Notes: generated by a model not told the origin, from the sequence alone. Shown: positions 7,731 to 16,911, counted from the stretch's first letter. The stretch is 23,188 nt of DNA from Ahrensia sp. (GCA_002698425.1 NZXU01000037.1:1-23188), one strand, 5' to 3'. Made by a program: numbers and translations.

Positions 7731-8054
7731 CTACGAACGCCGACCGCGGGTCGGCGCGTGAAATTCCGGCGGCTTGCCGTCGATCCAGCGCAGGAAACGC
7801 GCGATCGTTTCCTGCCGTCTCAATGCCTCGACATCCGTGCCGAAGGCGGCGAGTTCCGTGTTGGAGAAATGGCGATGCAGCGTGGCGTGGCAGATCGGGT
7901 GAACCGGCACGGTATCCCTGCCACCGCGGCTCTTGGGCACCGGGTGGTGCCATTCGATGCGGCGGCCGAGTTGGCGGGAACAGAGCCAGCAGGTTTCCAC
8001 CTGCTCCAGCCGCCGTGCGCCGAAACCGGACAGGTCCGTCCGCCGTGGCCTCAT
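7731..8054 (-). CDS. Small HNH endonuclease family protein
   Basis: The 107-residue product is a stand-alone HNH domain. It shows a zinc-knuckle-like CWLC (residues 22-25), the core [12 protein letters not shown] (34-45), and HPICHATLH (52-60), which supplies the second metal-ligand cluster and last histidine. Such domains cleave DNA or RNA in restriction, homing and repair proteins; the target here is unknown. The start ATG overlaps the rbfA stop as ATGA, so the two are probably translationally coupled, and truB begins 55 bases after its stop. Co-transcription with ribosome maturation and tRNA modification genes, without any restriction or intein partner nearby, leaves its role open. An HNH-fold protein without nuclease activity is another possibility. 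Confidence 0.88.
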   Translation of the reverse strand: MRPRRTDLSGFGARRLEQVETCWLCSRQLGRRIEWHHPVPKSRGGRDTVPVHPICHATLHRHFSNTELAAFGTDVEALRRQETIARFLRWIDGKPPEFHAPTRGRRS

Positions 8055-8464
8055 CCGCCATCCTCTTCCGGATCATGATCGAGATCGCGGGCGACCTCCG
8101 GCGAACGCAGCAAATCGTCGATCTTCGAGAAATTATCGTAGCTCGTATCGGCGCGGAAGCGAAATTGCGGCATGTATTTCATCTGGCTCAGGGCGTGCGA
8201 TGCGCGACCGCGAATGAATTTCGCGTTGGCGGCGAGCGCCTTGATGACCGGTTCCATGTCCTCGCGGCCAAGCGCGGTGACATAGACGGTTGCGATCTTC
8301 AGATCGGGCGACATGCGCACCTCGTTGACCGAAAGCACCGCGCCTTCGAGCACCGGATCGCGCACCTCGCCGCGCTGCAGGATTTCGGTCAGGGCATGGC
8401 GAACCTGTTCGCCGACGCGCAGTTGCCGCTGGGACGGCCCGCTGGATGTGGAGGATTTGACCAT
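8051..8464 (-). CDS. rbfA: 30S ribosome-binding factor A
   Basis: RbfA binds the immature 30S subunit near the 5' end of 16S rRNA and supports late maturation and cold adaptation. The 137-residue product matches the family: [19 protein letters not shown] at the N-terminus, then [20 protein letters not shown], and the KH-like core ending in [16 protein letters not shown]. The acidic tail [11 protein letters not shown] is a common alphaproteobacterial addition. The ATG at 8464 has only a modest GGGG Shine-Dalgarno. rbfA normally follows infB directly, but here a low-GC membrane protein gene lies between them with 24-base gaps on both sides. Its stop overlaps the HNH gene start. Confidence 0.97.
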   Translation of the reverse strand: MVKSSTSSGPSQRQLRVGEQVRHALTEILQRGEVRDPVLEGAVLSVNEVRMSPDLKIATVYVTALGREDMEPVIKALAANAKFIRGRASHALSQMKYMPQFRFRADTSYDNFSKIDDLLRSPEVARDLDHDPEEDGG

Positions 8465-8488
8465 CAGATACCCCTATACTCCCTTACC

Positions 8489-9040
8489 TCATTTCGAGGC
8501 GGCCGGCTGTGCCGATGCCGTGCCAGTTTTCGCTCGTTCCTGTATCTTCTTGATTTGCTTGAACGCCTTATGCATTTCGATCTCAGAACTGAAAGCGCTT
8601 CGGGGAATAAACCAGCGGCATCCATCCACTTGCACCGCGATTCCGTATTGTTTGACCGCGATTTCGATAACGGCATCCCATCGAGCGAAGTTGCGAAAAT
8701 GTGCAGCGGTGTTGAACACTTCGTTTTCATCAAATCCGGTTTCCACCTCAAACGGGGAAAACGGCAGAAATGTCCGGCCGCCAAAAAGATACTCGCTGGA
8801 GTAACGAAATATATCCGCGAGATTGATTGTCAGAAGCGCGAGAATTGCCAACGCCAAAACAAAGTCAATTTTCGAATGGCCCCATATCAAAGCGCCGACT
8901 ATGCCCGCAAACACCACTCCATTTGCCAGCGCTCCGGCTAGGGCCTTGTTTCGCTTTTTCTTTTCACTCTCCGCAAAGGCAAGCCGCTCGTCTTCCGGTT
9001 TGTAAACATACCGGAAAACAAGCGGATTGCTGTCAGACAT
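8489..9040 (-). CDS. YcxB-like two-helix membrane protein of unknown function
   Basis: The 183-residue product has a charged N-terminal segment (FRYVYKPEDERLAFAESEKKK), two adjacent transmembrane helices at about 33-53 and 58-77, and a cytoplasmic C-terminal domain. The stretch RWDAVIEIAVKQYGIAVQV and then WFIPRSAF resembles the YcxB-like domain, a poorly understood family with two helices and a C-terminal fold. I know of no established function. A hand count over 8581-8880 gives about 49% GC, far below the flanking infB (one 60-base line, 9781-9840, is 73%), which suggests recent transfer. It is nonetheless neatly spaced, 24 bases from both infB and rbfA. The ATG at 9040 has AAGG before it; a TTG one codon earlier is possible. 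Confidence 0.8.
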   Translation of the reverse strand: MSDSNPLVFRYVYKPEDERLAFAESEKKKRNKALAGALANGVVFAGIVGALIWGHSKIDFVLALAILALLTINLADIFRYSSEYLFGGRTFLPFSPFEVETGFDENEVFNTAAHFRNFARWDAVIEIAVKQYGIAVQVDGCRWFIPRSAFSSEIEMHKAFKQIKKIQERAKTGTASAQPAASK

Positions 9041-9064
9041 CAAGTTGGCCTTGAGTGATGCCGC

Positions 9065-11662
9065 CTACAGCGACCGGGCGATTTCCTCGACGCGGAAGCA
9101 CTCGATCACGTCGCCGGCGCGGATGTCGTCGTAGTTCTCGAAGGCCATGCCGCATTCCTGGCCGACCGGGACCTCGGAAACCTCGTCCTTGAAGCGCTTG
9201 AGCGTCTTGAGCTTGCCTTCATGGATGACGACGTTGTCGCGGACCAGGCGCACGCCTGCACCGCGCTCCACCTTGCCTTCGGTGACCTTACAACCGGCAA
9301 CCTTGCCGACCTTGGTGATGTTGAACACCTCGAGGATCTCGGCATTACCGAGGAAGGTCTCGCGGCGCTCCGGCGACAGAAGGCCGGACATGGCGGCTTT
9401 CACGTCGTCTAGCAGGTTGTAGATGATGTTGTAGTAGCGGATCTCCACGCCGGACTGCTCGGCCAGGTCGCGCGCCTGCTTGTTGGCGCGGACGTTGAAG
9501 GCCATGATCACCGATCCGGTGGATTCGGCGAGCGTGACGTCGGTCTCCGTGATGCCGCCCGCGCCCGAATGGACGATGCGGGCCTGAACCTCGTCGGTGC
9601 CGAGCTTGTCGAGCGCGCCGAGGATCGCCTCGACGGAGCCCTGCACGTCGGCCTTGATGAGCAGCGGGAACTCGGCGAGCTCCTTGTTGGCGGCCTGCGC
9701 CATCATCTGTTCGAGCGAACCGCGCGAACCGGCCTGACGTGCGACCGCCTTTTCGCGGGAGACGCGCTGACGGTATTCAGAAATCTCGCGGGCGCGGGCT
9801 TCCGAGTCGACGACAGCGACCTTGTCGCCGGCCTGCGGCGTGCCGTTGAGACCGAGAATCTCGACCGGCAGGGACGGTTCGGCTTCCTTGAGCTGATCGC
9901 CGCGGTCGTTGATGATCGCGCGCACGCGGCCCCACTCGTCGCCGGCGACGACGATGTCGCCGGTCCTGAGCGTGCCGGCCTGCACCAGCACCGTCGCGAC
10001 CGAGCCGCGGCCCTTGTCGAGCTTGGCTTCGATGACCACGCCCTCGGCGGTACGATCCGGATTGGCCTTCAGTTCGAGAACTTCGGACTGCAGCAGGATC
10101 GCCTCAAGGAGGCCGTCCAGATTGATATGCTTGAGCGCCGAGACCTCGACCTCCTGGACGTCGCCGCCCATGGATTCGACGAAGACCTCGTGCTGCAGAA
10201 GTTCCGTGCGGACCTTCTGCGCGTCGGAGTCCGGCTTGTCGATCTTGTTGATCGCGACGATCATCGGCACGCCGGCCGCCTTGATGTGATTGATGGACTC
10301 AATCGTCTGCGGCATGACGCTGTCATCGGCCGCGACCACCAGGATCGCGATGTCCGTCGCCTGGGCGCCGCGGGCGCGCATTGCGGTGAACGCGGCATGG
10401 CCCGGCGTATCGAGGAAGGTGATCTTCTGACCGTCCTTCTCGACCTGATAGGCGCCGATGTGCTGGGTGATGCCGCCGGCCTCGCCCTTGACGACATTGG
10501 CCTCGCGGATCGCGTCGAGCAGCGACGTCTTGCCGTGGTCGACGTGGCCCATGATAGTCACGACCGGCGGACGCGACTTCATGTCCTCGGCCTTGTCCTC
10601 GATATCGAAAATGCCTTCCTCGACATCGGCCTCGGTAACGCGGCGCACGGTATGGCCGAATTCCTCGGCGATCAGTTCAGCCAGGTCGGCATCGATCAGA
10701 TCGCCGGGCTTCATCATCTGGCCTTCCTTCATCAGGAACTTGACCACGTCGACGGCACGTTCGGCCATGCGCTGGGCGAGTTCCTGAATGGTGATCGTCT
10801 CGGGCAGCTGGACCTCGCGCGAAATCTTCTCGCGCGGCTCGTTGCTCGACATGGAGCGTTTGAACTTCTCCTGCCGGCGACGCATCGCCGAAAGCGACCG
10901 CGAGCGGCCTTCGCCGTCGGCGCCGACATTGGAGAGCGTCAGCTTGCCACGGCGACGCTCGTCGTCACGGCGCGGCGACGGACGCGGCGGGGTATCAGTC
11001 TTTCCGGGCCCGCCGGCACCACCGCGACGCGGGCCGCGGCTTTCTTCCTCGTCCCCGGCGGGGCGACGCCCGGCCGGCTTGGCCGCCGCGGCGGCTTTTT
11101 CCCCTTCAGGCTCGGGCGCGCGCTTCGCGGCTTCGGCTTCGGCGCGTTCGCGGGCAGCCTTTTCGGCAGCCAGGCGTTCCTCTTCCTCGCGCTGGCGGCG
11201 TTTGGATTCGGCACGCTCCCTGGCGCGGCGCTCGTCTTCCTCGGCGCGGCGCTTGGCGTCCTCGGCGGCGCGCTGACGATCCTCGACCTCACGGGCCTTG
11301 GCTTCCTCGAGGGCGCGCCTGCGCGCATCCATTTCGTTTTGGGAAAGCTGGTTGAGAACCACGCCGCCGCGCGAATCGTCGTGCGCCGCCGGCCTCTTCG
11401 GGGCCGCCTTCGGCGCCTCGGGCTTCGGAGCCTCGGCTTCGGGCGCAGCCGCGCGCGGCTTCAGGCCGCCCGCAAGCGACCCGGAAGCCGGTTTTTCGTC
11501 GGGACGCGTGAACTTTCGCTTGCGCGTTTCGACGACCACCGATTTCGACCGGCCATGGCTGAAATTCTGCCGGACGGTGCTCTTGTCACCGCCCGAGCGC
11601 TTCAGCGTCAGCGTGCGTTTGCTGTCGGCGCCGGTCTTCTTGTCGTCTGTCGTGTCACTCAT
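9065..11662 (-). CDS. infB: Translation initiation factor IF-2
   Basis: IF-2 is the GTPase that brings initiator fMet-tRNA to the 30S subunit and promotes subunit joining. The 865-residue product has a short IF2-associated N-terminal domain ([30 protein letters not shown]), a long low-complexity E/R/A-rich segment at about 65-240 likely to be coiled or disordered, an IF2_N domain at about 290-345, and the G domain with G1 GHVDHGKT (372-379), DTPGH (418-422) and NKID (472-475). Beta-barrel and C-terminal fMet-tRNA-binding domains follow. All GTPase motifs are intact. The ATG at 11662 overlaps the stop of the preceding YlxR-family gene as ATGA, which implies translational coupling. The nusA-ylxR-infB order is the usual one. 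Confidence 0.98.
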   Translation of the reverse strand: MSDTTDDKKTGADSKRTLTLKRSGGDKSTVRQNFSHGRSKSVVVETRKRKFTRPDEKPASGSLAGGLKPRAAAPEAEAPKPEAPKAAPKRPAAHDDSRGGVVLNQLSQNEMDARRRALEEAKAREVEDRQRAAEDAKRRAEEDERRARERAESKRRQREEEERLAAEKAARERAEAEAAKRAPEPEGEKAAAAAKPAGRRPAGDEEESRGPRRGGAGGPGKTDTPPRPSPRRDDERRRGKLTLSNVGADGEGRSRSLSAMRRRQEKFKRSMSSNEPREKISREVQLPETITIQELAQRMAERAVDVVKFLMKEGQMMKPGDLIDADLAELIAEEFGHTVRRVTEADVEEGIFDIEDKAEDMKSRPPVVTIMGHVDHGKTSLLDAIREANVVKGEAGGITQHIGAYQVEKDGQKITFLDTPGHAAFTAMRARGAQATDIAILVVAADDSVMPQTIESINHIKAAGVPMIVAINKIDKPDSDAQKVRTELLQHEVFVESMGGDVQEVEVSALKHINLDGLLEAILLQSEVLELKANPDRTAEGVVIEAKLDKGRGSVATVLVQAGTLRTGDIVVAGDEWGRVRAIINDRGDQLKEAEPSLPVEILGLNGTPQAGDKVAVVDSEARAREISEYRQRVSREKAVARQAGSRGSLEQMMAQAANKELAEFPLLIKADVQGSVEAILGALDKLGTDEVQARIVHSGAGGITETDVTLAESTGSVIMAFNVRANKQARDLAEQSGVEIRYYNIIYNLLDDVKAAMSGLLSPERRETFLGNAEILEVFNITKVGKVAGCKVTEGKVERGAGVRLVRDNVVIHEGKLKTLKRFKDEVSEVPVGQECGMAFENYDDIRAGDVIECFRVEEIARSL

Positions 11663-12306
11663 TCCGTAATCTTATCCTTCGCGGTCTTCTCGCTTGCGCC
11701 GCCCGAGGTGTCGAATTCTGCGCTGAAATGCCGGAAACGGTCGAGAAAAACAAGGTGCCGCAATGCGGCTCGCCCCGGCTGCCCGTCAAGTATCGCAGCA
11801 TGTATCACATTTCCCCCACCCAATGCCAAATCCAATTCGCCTTCGGCAAAGGATTTGAACGCGGGGATATCCGGCCCGTCCATGCGGCGCACAAAGGTGC
11901 GGGCCTGATCAATCTTGCGCACGCCGTCCGGCGCAGCGCCGGCATCGTGCAAAACGGCGATCGCCTCACCGGAGCGGACCGCCTTGTCGACCTGAACGGC
12001 GCCCGTGACGACGCCGCCGGCCTTGCGCGCCAGGCCGAGCTGGCCGAGCGCGCGTTTCGCTATCAGATGATCTGTGCGGGCGCCGAGTTCAAGGTCGGCG
12101 CTCACGTCCTGCTTCAGTCCGCGGCGAAACATCTTCTTCGCCACGGCCTTGTCGACGAGGTCGCGATGGGCGGTCACCCAGCAGCCGCGACCCGGCAGGT
12201 TTCGCTTCAGGTCAGGAACGACATTCCCGTCCGGATCCGCGACGAAGCGGATCATTTCGTCGGCGGGAAGCTGCCGGCTGGTCACGATGCAGCTGCGATC
12301 GTTCAT
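11659..12306 (-). CDS. YlxR-family RNA-binding protein (DUF448) with an L7Ae-like C-terminal domain
   Basis: The 215-residue product has an N-terminal YlxR/DUF448 domain ([18 protein letters not shown], then NLPGRGCWV at 36-44, to about residue 80) and a C-terminal region (about 80-170, [25 protein letters not shown]) resembling ribosomal protein L7Ae-type RNA-binding domains. The two-domain form is typical of alphaproteobacteria. YlxR homologues lie between nusA and infB in many bacteria and are thought to bind RNA or affect RNase P or transcription; the exact role here is unproven. I chose the ATG at 12306 because AAAGGA precedes it by five bases; in-frame starts up to 12336 lack a ribosome binding site. 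The last ~45 residues look disordered. Confidence 0.93.
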   Translation of the reverse strand: MNDRSCIVTSRQLPADEMIRFVADPDGNVVPDLKRNLPGRGCWVTAHRDLVDKAVAKKMFRRGLKQDVSADLELGARTDHLIAKRALGQLGLARKAGGVVTGAVQVDKAVRSGEAIAVLHDAGAAPDGVRKIDQARTFVRRMDGPDIPAFKSFAEGELDLALGGGNVIHAAILDGQPGRAALRHLVFLDRFRHFSAEFDTSGGASEKTAKDKITE

Positions 12307-12374
12307 GTCGTCCTTTCTGGCTGCTGTCATGACCAAATGCCGTATCCGAGTTCCGCGCGACCATCATCCCGGCC

Positions 12375-14012
12375 TCAGGCGTCGAAGATCACGCCGGCAG
12401 GCTCGGCCGGTGCTTCCTCGGCGTCTTCGCCTTCTTCCGGCTCTTCCTCGCCGGCGCGCAGATCCTCTTCGGTGATCCAGCCCACGGCGAGACGCGCGGC
12501 GACGACCATCTCCTCGGCTTCGGCGCGCGACGTGCCGAAGGGCGTGAAGACGCCGTCATGCATGACGGTCTCGCCTTCCTTGCGCTCGCGCCAGCCGACG
12601 AGGTCGTCGGAGGCGCAACCGGCGAAGTCTTCGAGCGTCTTGATGTCTTCCTCGCCAAGCGCGACCATCATCGCGGTGGTGACGCCGGGGACTTCGCGGA
12701 TCTCGTCGGCAACGCCCAGTTCCTTGCGCTTGGCGTCGTTCTCGGCCTCGATCCGGTCGAGATATTCGCGGGCGCGCATCTGGATTTCGGCGGCGGTCTC
12801 CTCGTCGAAGCCCTCGATGGACGACACTTCCTCCGAGTCGACATAAGCCACTTCCTCGATGGAGGTGAAGCCTTCGGACGCCAGGACCTGGCCGACCATC
12901 TCGTCGACGTCGAGCGCTTCCATGAACAGGTTGGAGCGTTCGACGAATTCCTTCTGGCGGCGCGCCGATTCCTCTTCCTCGGTCAGGATGTCGATATCCC
13001 AGCCGGTCAACTGCGAGGCAAGGCGGACGTTCTGGCCGCGGCGGCCGATGGCCAGCGACAGCTGATCGTCGGGCACGACAACCTCGATGCGCTCGGCATC
13101 CTCGTCGAGAACCACCTTGGCGACCTCGGCGGGCTGCAGCGCGTTGACGATGAAGGAGGCCGCATCGGGCTGCCAGGGAATGATGTCGATCTTCTCGCCC
13201 TGCAATTCCCCGACGACCGCCTGAACGCGGCTGCCGCGCATGCCGACGCAGGCGCCGACGGGATCGATGGAGGAATCACGGCTGACGACGGCGATCTTGG
13301 CGCGGGACCCCGGATCGCGTGCGACCGACTTGATCTCGATGATGCCGTCATAGATTTCCGGCACTTCCATCTGGAAGAGCTTCGCCATGAACTGCGGGTG
13401 AGTGCGCGACAGGAAGATCTGCGGCCCGCGCTGCTCGCGGCGGACGTCATAGACATAGGCGCGGACGCGGTCGCCATAGCGGTACATCTCGCGCGGGATC
13501 AGTTCGTCGCGGCGGATGATCGCCTCGGCGCGGCCGAGATCGACGATTACATTGCCGTATTCGACACGCTTGACCGTGCCGTTGACGATCTCGCCGACGC
13601 GATCCTTGAATTCCTCGTACTGGTTGTCGCGTTCGGCCTCGCGGACCTTCTGCACGATGACCTGCTTGGCGGACTGGGCGGCGATGCGGCCGAAATCGAG
13701 CGGCGGCAGCTGTTCGGCGATGAAGTCGCCGGGCTGCGCGTCCGGATTGCGGTCACGCGCCTGCTCGATGGAGATCTGGGTCGCCGGATCCTCGACGACC
13801 TCGGAGACCTCGAGAAGGCGCTGCAGCTTGATCTCGCCGGTCTTCGTGTTGATGTCGGCCCGGATGTTGGTCTCCTGGCCGTAGCGGGATTTCGCGGCCT
13901 TCTGAATCGCGTCGGCCATCGCCGAGATGACAATATCCTTGTCGATCAGTTTCTCGCGCGCGACCGCGTCGGCGATCTGCAGAAGTTCCAGCCTGTTCGC
14001 ACTGACTGCCAT
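12375..14012 (-). CDS. nusA: Transcription termination/antitermination protein NusA
   Basis: NusA binds RNA polymerase and the nascent transcript, promoting pausing and intrinsic termination, and takes part in rRNA antitermination. The 545-residue product has the N-terminal polymerase-binding domain (1-130), an S1 domain (about 137-202), KH1 with VGMRGSRVQ (256-264), KH2 with [12 protein letters not shown] (322-333), then two helix-hairpin-helix type repeats (about 365-500) and an acidic tail rich in Glu (about 505-545). The repeats resemble the acidic repeats of E. coli NusA. The ATG at 14012 has AGGAG at ideal spacing. It follows rimP by 19 bases, and the YlxR gene begins 68 bases past its stop. 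A terminator-like hairpin at the head of this operon would be a natural target for NusA feedback. Confidence 0.98.
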   Translation of the reverse strand: MAVSANRLELLQIADAVAREKLIDKDIVISAMADAIQKAAKSRYGQETNIRADINTKTGEIKLQRLLEVSEVVEDPATQISIEQARDRNPDAQPGDFIAEQLPPLDFGRIAAQSAKQVIVQKVREAERDNQYEEFKDRVGEIVNGTVKRVEYGNVIVDLGRAEAIIRRDELIPREMYRYGDRVRAYVYDVRREQRGPQIFLSRTHPQFMAKLFQMEVPEIYDGIIEIKSVARDPGSRAKIAVVSRDSSIDPVGACVGMRGSRVQAVVGELQGEKIDIIPWQPDAASFIVNALQPAEVAKVVLDEDAERIEVVVPDDQLSLAIGRRGQNVRLASQLTGWDIDILTEEEESARRQKEFVERSNLFMEALDVDEMVGQVLASEGFTSIEEVAYVDSEEVSSIEGFDEETAAEIQMRAREYLDRIEAENDAKRKELGVADEIREVPGVTTAMMVALGEEDIKTLEDFAGCASDDLVGWRERKEGETVMHDGVFTPFGTSRAEAEEMVVAARLAVGWITEEDLRAGEEEPEEGEDAEEAPAEPAGVIFDA

Positions 14013-14031
14013 TGTCGTCTCCTATCGGCGT

Positions 14032-14661
14032 TCAGTTATCCGCATCGCTGTCGGATGCGGTGTCTTCGTCTTCATTTCCCTCTCCGCGCGCCTGGCGGGC
14101 CGCCTTGTCGGCCTTCAGCGCCTCGCGTATCAAATCATCGGTCAGGATCAGCCTCGCATCGGCGATGGTGTCGAGCGGGATTTCCGAGACCAGCGCCTCA
14201 CCGAAATTGGCCTTGTCGGCCTCCATCGTGATCGCTTCCTGTGTCATGCCGGTGATGGTGCCGCGGAAGCGCTTGCGCCCGTCGACCATCACGGAGGTGT
14301 CGATCCGCGCCAGCTGGCCGCGCCACCGCGCGAAATCCGACAGGCGCACCAGCGGCCGGTCGATGCCCGGCGAGGAAACCTCCAGGTGATAGGCCCGGTC
14401 GATCGGATCCTCGACATCGAGCAGCGGCGAGACCATGCGGCTGACGTTTTCGCAGTCCTCGACACTCATCGTGCCGTCCTCGCGCTCGGCCATGATCTGC
14501 AGCGTCAGCCCATTCATGCCCGACAGGCGCACCCGCACCAGCCGATAGCCCGCGGAGTTGAGCACCGGCTCGACGATCGACGCGACGCGCGCATCCACGC
14601 CCGTCTCGCGGACGATGCGCGGTTCGTCGTTTTCGATCGGCGCCAGATATGCGTCGCTCAA
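14032..14661 (-). CDS. rimP: Ribosome maturation factor RimP
   Basis: RimP assists late assembly of the 30S subunit, around the S12 region. The 209-residue product carries the family signatures [49 protein letters not shown] and [12 protein letters not shown], with an acidic C-terminal extension ([15 protein letters not shown]). I chose the TTG at 14661, giving [17 protein letters not shown], because the upstream frame runs straight through a terminator-like hairpin and the next in-frame ATG lies 45 codons away, where homology is absent. The Shine-Dalgarno is weak (GGGAAAG about 8 bases before the TTG). It is the first gene of the operon with nusA, ylxR and infB, and a promoter and hairpin lie just upstream. 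Confidence 0.93.
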   Translation of the reverse strand: MSDAYLAPIENDEPRIVRETGVDARVASIVEPVLNSAGYRLVRVRLSGMNGLTLQIMAEREDGTMSVEDCENVSRMVSPLLDVEDPIDRAYHLEVSSPGIDRPLVRLSDFARWRGQLARIDTSVMVDGRKRFRGTITGMTQEAITMEADKANFGEALVSEIPLDTIADARLILTDDLIREALKADKAARQARGEGNEDEDTASDSDADN

Positions 14662-14682
14662 CTCTGCTGCTTTCCCACCGTT

Positions 14683-14718
14683 AAAACAAAAAGAGCGGGA
14701 CCTTGCGGGCCCACTCTT
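14683..14718 (-). terminator. Intrinsic terminator in the rimP leader, candidate attenuator
   Basis: On the minus strand a 9-bp stem (AAGAGTGGG / CCCGCTCTT, one G-T wobble, plus-strand 14691-14718) with a 10-nt loop is followed at once by TTTTTGTTTT (about 14683-14692). The T-tract ends about 21 bases before the rimP start, and a good promoter lies upstream of the hairpin. It can therefore stop trmB/metK readthrough and also act inside the rimP transcript. A rimP-leader attenuator of similar design is known in gammaproteobacteria. Confidence 0.8.
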
Positions 14719-14745
14719 GTTCGGATGACCAAGAATTTGAGTTCC

Positions 14746-14774
14746 ATATACGCCGCGCAGCCGGGAAGCGCAAG
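14746..14774 (-). promoter_or_regulatory. Predicted promoter of the rimP-nusA-infB operon
   Basis: On the minus strand CTTGCG (plus-strand 14769-14774) and GTATAT (14746-14751) are exactly 17 bases apart, close to the rhizobial CTTGAC-N17-CTATAT. Transcription would start near 14739, giving a leader of about 78 nt that contains the terminator hairpin. Confidence 0.6.
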
Positions 14775-14832
14775 GGGCGAGGTCTTTCGGACACACAGGC
14801 GGCCGACGCAGCCGGCATCGGCCAAGTGACCG

Positions 14833-15534
14833 CTATTTGCGCAGAAATGTCAGATAAGCCGGCGTGCGGCCCTCGCGCAGCGCCTTGGCCTCGTAGCGCG
14901 TACCGGGCCAGCCTTCATAGGGCGTTCGCCAGTCTGACGCGTTGCGCGCCGGCCAGTCGAATTCCGGATGGGCGTGAATGTGCCGGAGCGTCCAGTTGAC
15001 ATAAGTCTCGATGTCGGAAGCGAAGCGGAAGCGCGCGCCCGGTTTCAGGACACGGGCGAAACGATCGAGATTGGCCTTGTTGACGAAGCGCCGCTTCCAG
15101 TGCCGCATCTTCGGCCACGGATCGGGATAAAGAAGATCGATCCCGTCGAGCGAGCCAGCGGGCAGCCAGTCGAGCAGCTGCGTGGCGTCATCGTCGTAAA
15201 GGCGGACATTGGTCACGCCCGCATCGCCCGCGGCCGCGACGAATTTCGCCATGGAATTGACGAAGGGCTCGACGCCGATGAAACCCGTTTGCGGGCTCTC
15301 GAGCGCGCGATGCAGCAGATGCTCGCCGCCGCCAAAGCCGATTTCAAGGACGATTCGCTCTGGCGCGTGGTCGAACAGGTCGGATAGCCGGGCCGGCGCG
15401 GGCTTCGCCAGGTCGATCTTCCAGGCCGGCAGAAGCCGGCCGAGCTGTTCCGCCTGGCGCGGCTTCAGCGTTTTGCCGCGGCGGCGGCCGAAAAACGCCT
15501 CGGTTGCCCGCGAGCGTCGTTTTTCTTCGGTCAT
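14833..15534 (-). CDS. trmB: tRNA (guanine-N7-)-methyltransferase
   Basis: TrmB uses SAM to make m7G46 in the variable loop of tRNAs. The 233-residue product has the SAM-binding motif [11 protein letters not shown] (about 63-73), the acidic IGVEPF motif, [21 protein letters not shown] with the family's PDPWPK signature, and TRYEAKAL near the C-terminus, which matches the conserved T-x-(Y/F)-E motif. The basic N-terminus ([19 protein letters not shown]) is normal for the alphaproteobacterial form. Its ATG overlaps the metK stop as ATGA, so the SAM consumer is translated right after the SAM synthetase. The gap to rimP holds the terminator and the rimP promoter. Confidence 0.97.
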   Translation of the reverse strand: MTEEKRRSRATEAFFGRRRGKTLKPRQAEQLGRLLPAWKIDLAKPAPARLSDLFDHAPERIVLEIGFGGGEHLLHRALESPQTGFIGVEPFVNSMAKFVAAAGDAGVTNVRLYDDDATQLLDWLPAGSLDGIDLLYPDPWPKMRHWKRRFVNKANLDRFARVLKPGARFRFASDIETYVNWTLRHIHAHPEFDWPARNASDWRTPYEGWPGTRYEAKALREGRTPAYLTFLRK

Positions 15535-16802
15535 TTCACCCCGAGGGCGGCCTTCAGCGGCTTGACGAGGTTTGTCCGCTCCCAGGAGAAGGAGCCGTCG
15601 CGGCCGGGCTTGCGGCCGAAATGGCCATAGGCGGCTGTCTTGGCGTAAATCGGCTTGTTGAGGTCGAGATGCTTGCGGATGCCGGACGGTGACAGGTCCA
15701 TGACCTGGCGCAGCGCCGTTTCGATCGCAGCGTCATCGACCTTGCCGGTGCCGTAAGTGTCGACATAGACGGACAGCGGCTGGGCGACGCCGATGGCGTA
15801 GGAGAGCTGGATGTTGCACTTGTCGGCAATGCCGGCGGCAACAACGTTCTTGGCGAGATAGCGCGCGGCATAGGCGGCCGAACGGTCGACCTTGGTCGTG
15901 TCCTTGCCGGAGAAAGCGCCGCCGCCATGGGGCGCTGCGCCGCCATAGGTGTCGACGATGATCTTGCGGCCGGTGAGGCCGGCGTCGCCGTCCGGGCCGC
16001 CGATGACGAACTTGCCGGTCGGGTTGATGTACCAGACGCAATCGTCGGCGATCGGCAGATCGCCAAGCGCTTCGCGGATGTAAGGCTCGACGACGGCGCG
16101 GACCTTCTTGTTGTCCCAGCTGCCGTCCATGTGCTGCGTCGACAGGACGATGGAAACCACTTCAGCGGCCTTGCCGTCGCGGTAGCGCACGGTGACCTGG
16201 GACTTGGCGTCGGGACCGAGCTTCGCGGCCTCGCCCTCGCCGGAATGGCGGGCGGCGGCGAGCAGTTCGAGGATCTTGTGGGCGTAGTAGATCGGCGCCG
16301 GCATGAGTTCCGGCGTCTCGTTGCAGGCATATCCGAACATGATGCCCTGGTCGCCCGCGCCTTCCTCGCCCTGCTTGTCGGACGCGTTGTCGACGCCCTG
16401 GGCGATGTCGGCGGACTGGCCGTGCAACAGCACGTCGACGCGGCAGGTCTTCCAGTGGAAGCCGTTCTGCTCATAGCCGATGTCGCGGATGGCGCGGCGG
16501 GCGGCGGAGCGGAATTTCGACGGATTGACCATCGGGTGGCCGGTCGCGTCGGTGACGAAATTGCCGGCCTTGTCCTTTTTCAGCATGGTCTCGGGCACGC
16601 GCACCTCGCCGGCGATCACGACGCGGTTGGTCGTCGCCAGGGTCTCGCAGGCGACGCGGACGCGCCACTTCTCGTCTTCGCCGTGCTTGCGCGCCTCGCG
16701 ATAGATCAGATCGACGATCTCATCGGAAATACGGTCGCAGACCTTGTCCGGATGGCCTTCGGACACGGATTCGGACGTAAAAAGGTAATCCTGGCGCGCC
16801 AT
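15531..16802 (-). CDS. metK: S-adenosylmethionine synthetase
   Basis: MetK condenses methionine and ATP to S-adenosylmethionine, releasing phosphate and pyrophosphate. The 423-residue product shows the N-terminal [20 protein letters not shown] (ATP-site GHPDK at 16-20), [12 protein letters not shown] (148-159) and the phosphate-binding GGGAFSGKD (293-301). It is longer than the E. coli enzyme, with small insertions ([20 protein letters not shown] and [10 protein letters not shown]) that I associate with alphaproteobacterial MetK. I chose the ATG at 16802 because it gives the canonical N-terminus; the upstream in-frame ATG at 16853 would add 17 unrelated residues. The Shine-Dalgarno GGGGA is 10 bases away and could be masked by leader structure. 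It lies between a PraR-like regulator and trmB. Confidence 0.97.
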   Translation of the reverse strand: MARQDYLFTSESVSEGHPDKVCDRISDEIVDLIYREARKHGEDEKWRVRVACETLATTNRVVIAGEVRVPETMLKKDKAGNFVTDATGHPMVNPSKFRSAARRAIRDIGYEQNGFHWKTCRVDVLLHGQSADIAQGVDNASDKQGEEGAGDQGIMFGYACNETPELMPAPIYYAHKILELLAAARHSGEGEAAKLGPDAKSQVTVRYRDGKAAEVVSIVLSTQHMDGSWDNKKVRAVVEPYIREALGDLPIADDCVWYINPTGKFVIGGPDGDAGLTGRKIIVDTYGGAAPHGGGAFSGKDTTKVDRSAAYAARYLAKNVVAAGIADKCNIQLSYAIGVAQPLSVYVDTYGTGKVDDAAIETALRQVMDLSPSGIRKHLDLNKPIYAKTAAYGHFGRKPGRDGSFSWERTNLVKPLKAALGVK

Positions 16803-16812
16803 TTTGCAGATG

Positions 16813-16851
16813 TCCCCGATAATTGCGTGGGCCGACCGTAGGAACGGCGGC
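16813..16851 (-). promoter_or_regulatory. metK leader hairpin with possible loop-to-Shine-Dalgarno pairing
   Basis: On the minus strand GCCGCCG and CGGTCGGC (plus-strand 16831-16851) form a 7-bp stem with one bulged U and a UUCCUA loop. The loop UUCCU can pair with the metK Shine-Dalgarno GGGGA (plus-strand 16813-16817), three Watson-Crick and two G-U pairs, making an H-type pseudoknot that would hide the ribosome binding site. A longer alternative stem GGCCGAC / GTCGGCC (16830-16863) is also possible. It resembles SAM/SAH riboswitches in logic, not in exact sequence. Confidence 0.35.
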
Positions 16852-16865
16852 ACGAAGTCGGCCTT

Positions 16866-16894
16866 CGTTAGGCAACAGGCGAATGCCGGTCAAG
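16866..16894 (-). promoter_or_regulatory. Predicted metK promoter
   Basis: On the minus strand a perfect CTTGAC (plus-strand 16889-16894) is followed after 17 bases by CTAACG (16866-16871). The -35 match is complete but the -10 matches only about half of CTATAT, so it may need an activator or be weak. A transcript from here would begin near 16859, leaving a leader of about 57 nt. Confidence 0.5.
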
Positions 16895-16911
16895 AAAAAA
16901 CCGGCTTTCGC
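16879..16911. repeat. Inverted repeat over the metK -35 region
   Basis: GCGAATGCCGGT (16879-16890) and ACCGGCTTTCGC (16900-16911) are inverted copies with one T-T mismatch and a 9-base A-rich spacer. There is no T-tract on either exit side, so a terminator is unlikely. The repeat covers the CTTGAC of the metK promoter, which fits an operator, perhaps for the neighbouring XRE regulator; that link is inference. Confidence 0.5.

Noticed and set aside
10930..11470. Repetitive E/R/A-rich coding stretch that might be a repeat element
   Set aside because: It is the normal low-complexity linker of alphaproteobacterial IF-2, in frame with intact domains on both sides.
14658..14747. A 29-codon frame on the minus strand running through the rimP terminator and ending in TTGA at the rimP start, which could be a leader peptide
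   Set aside because: Its ATG lies inside the predicted -10 box, so it would not be on the main transcript, and it lacks a convincing Shine-Dalgarno. It could matter only for readthrough from trmB.
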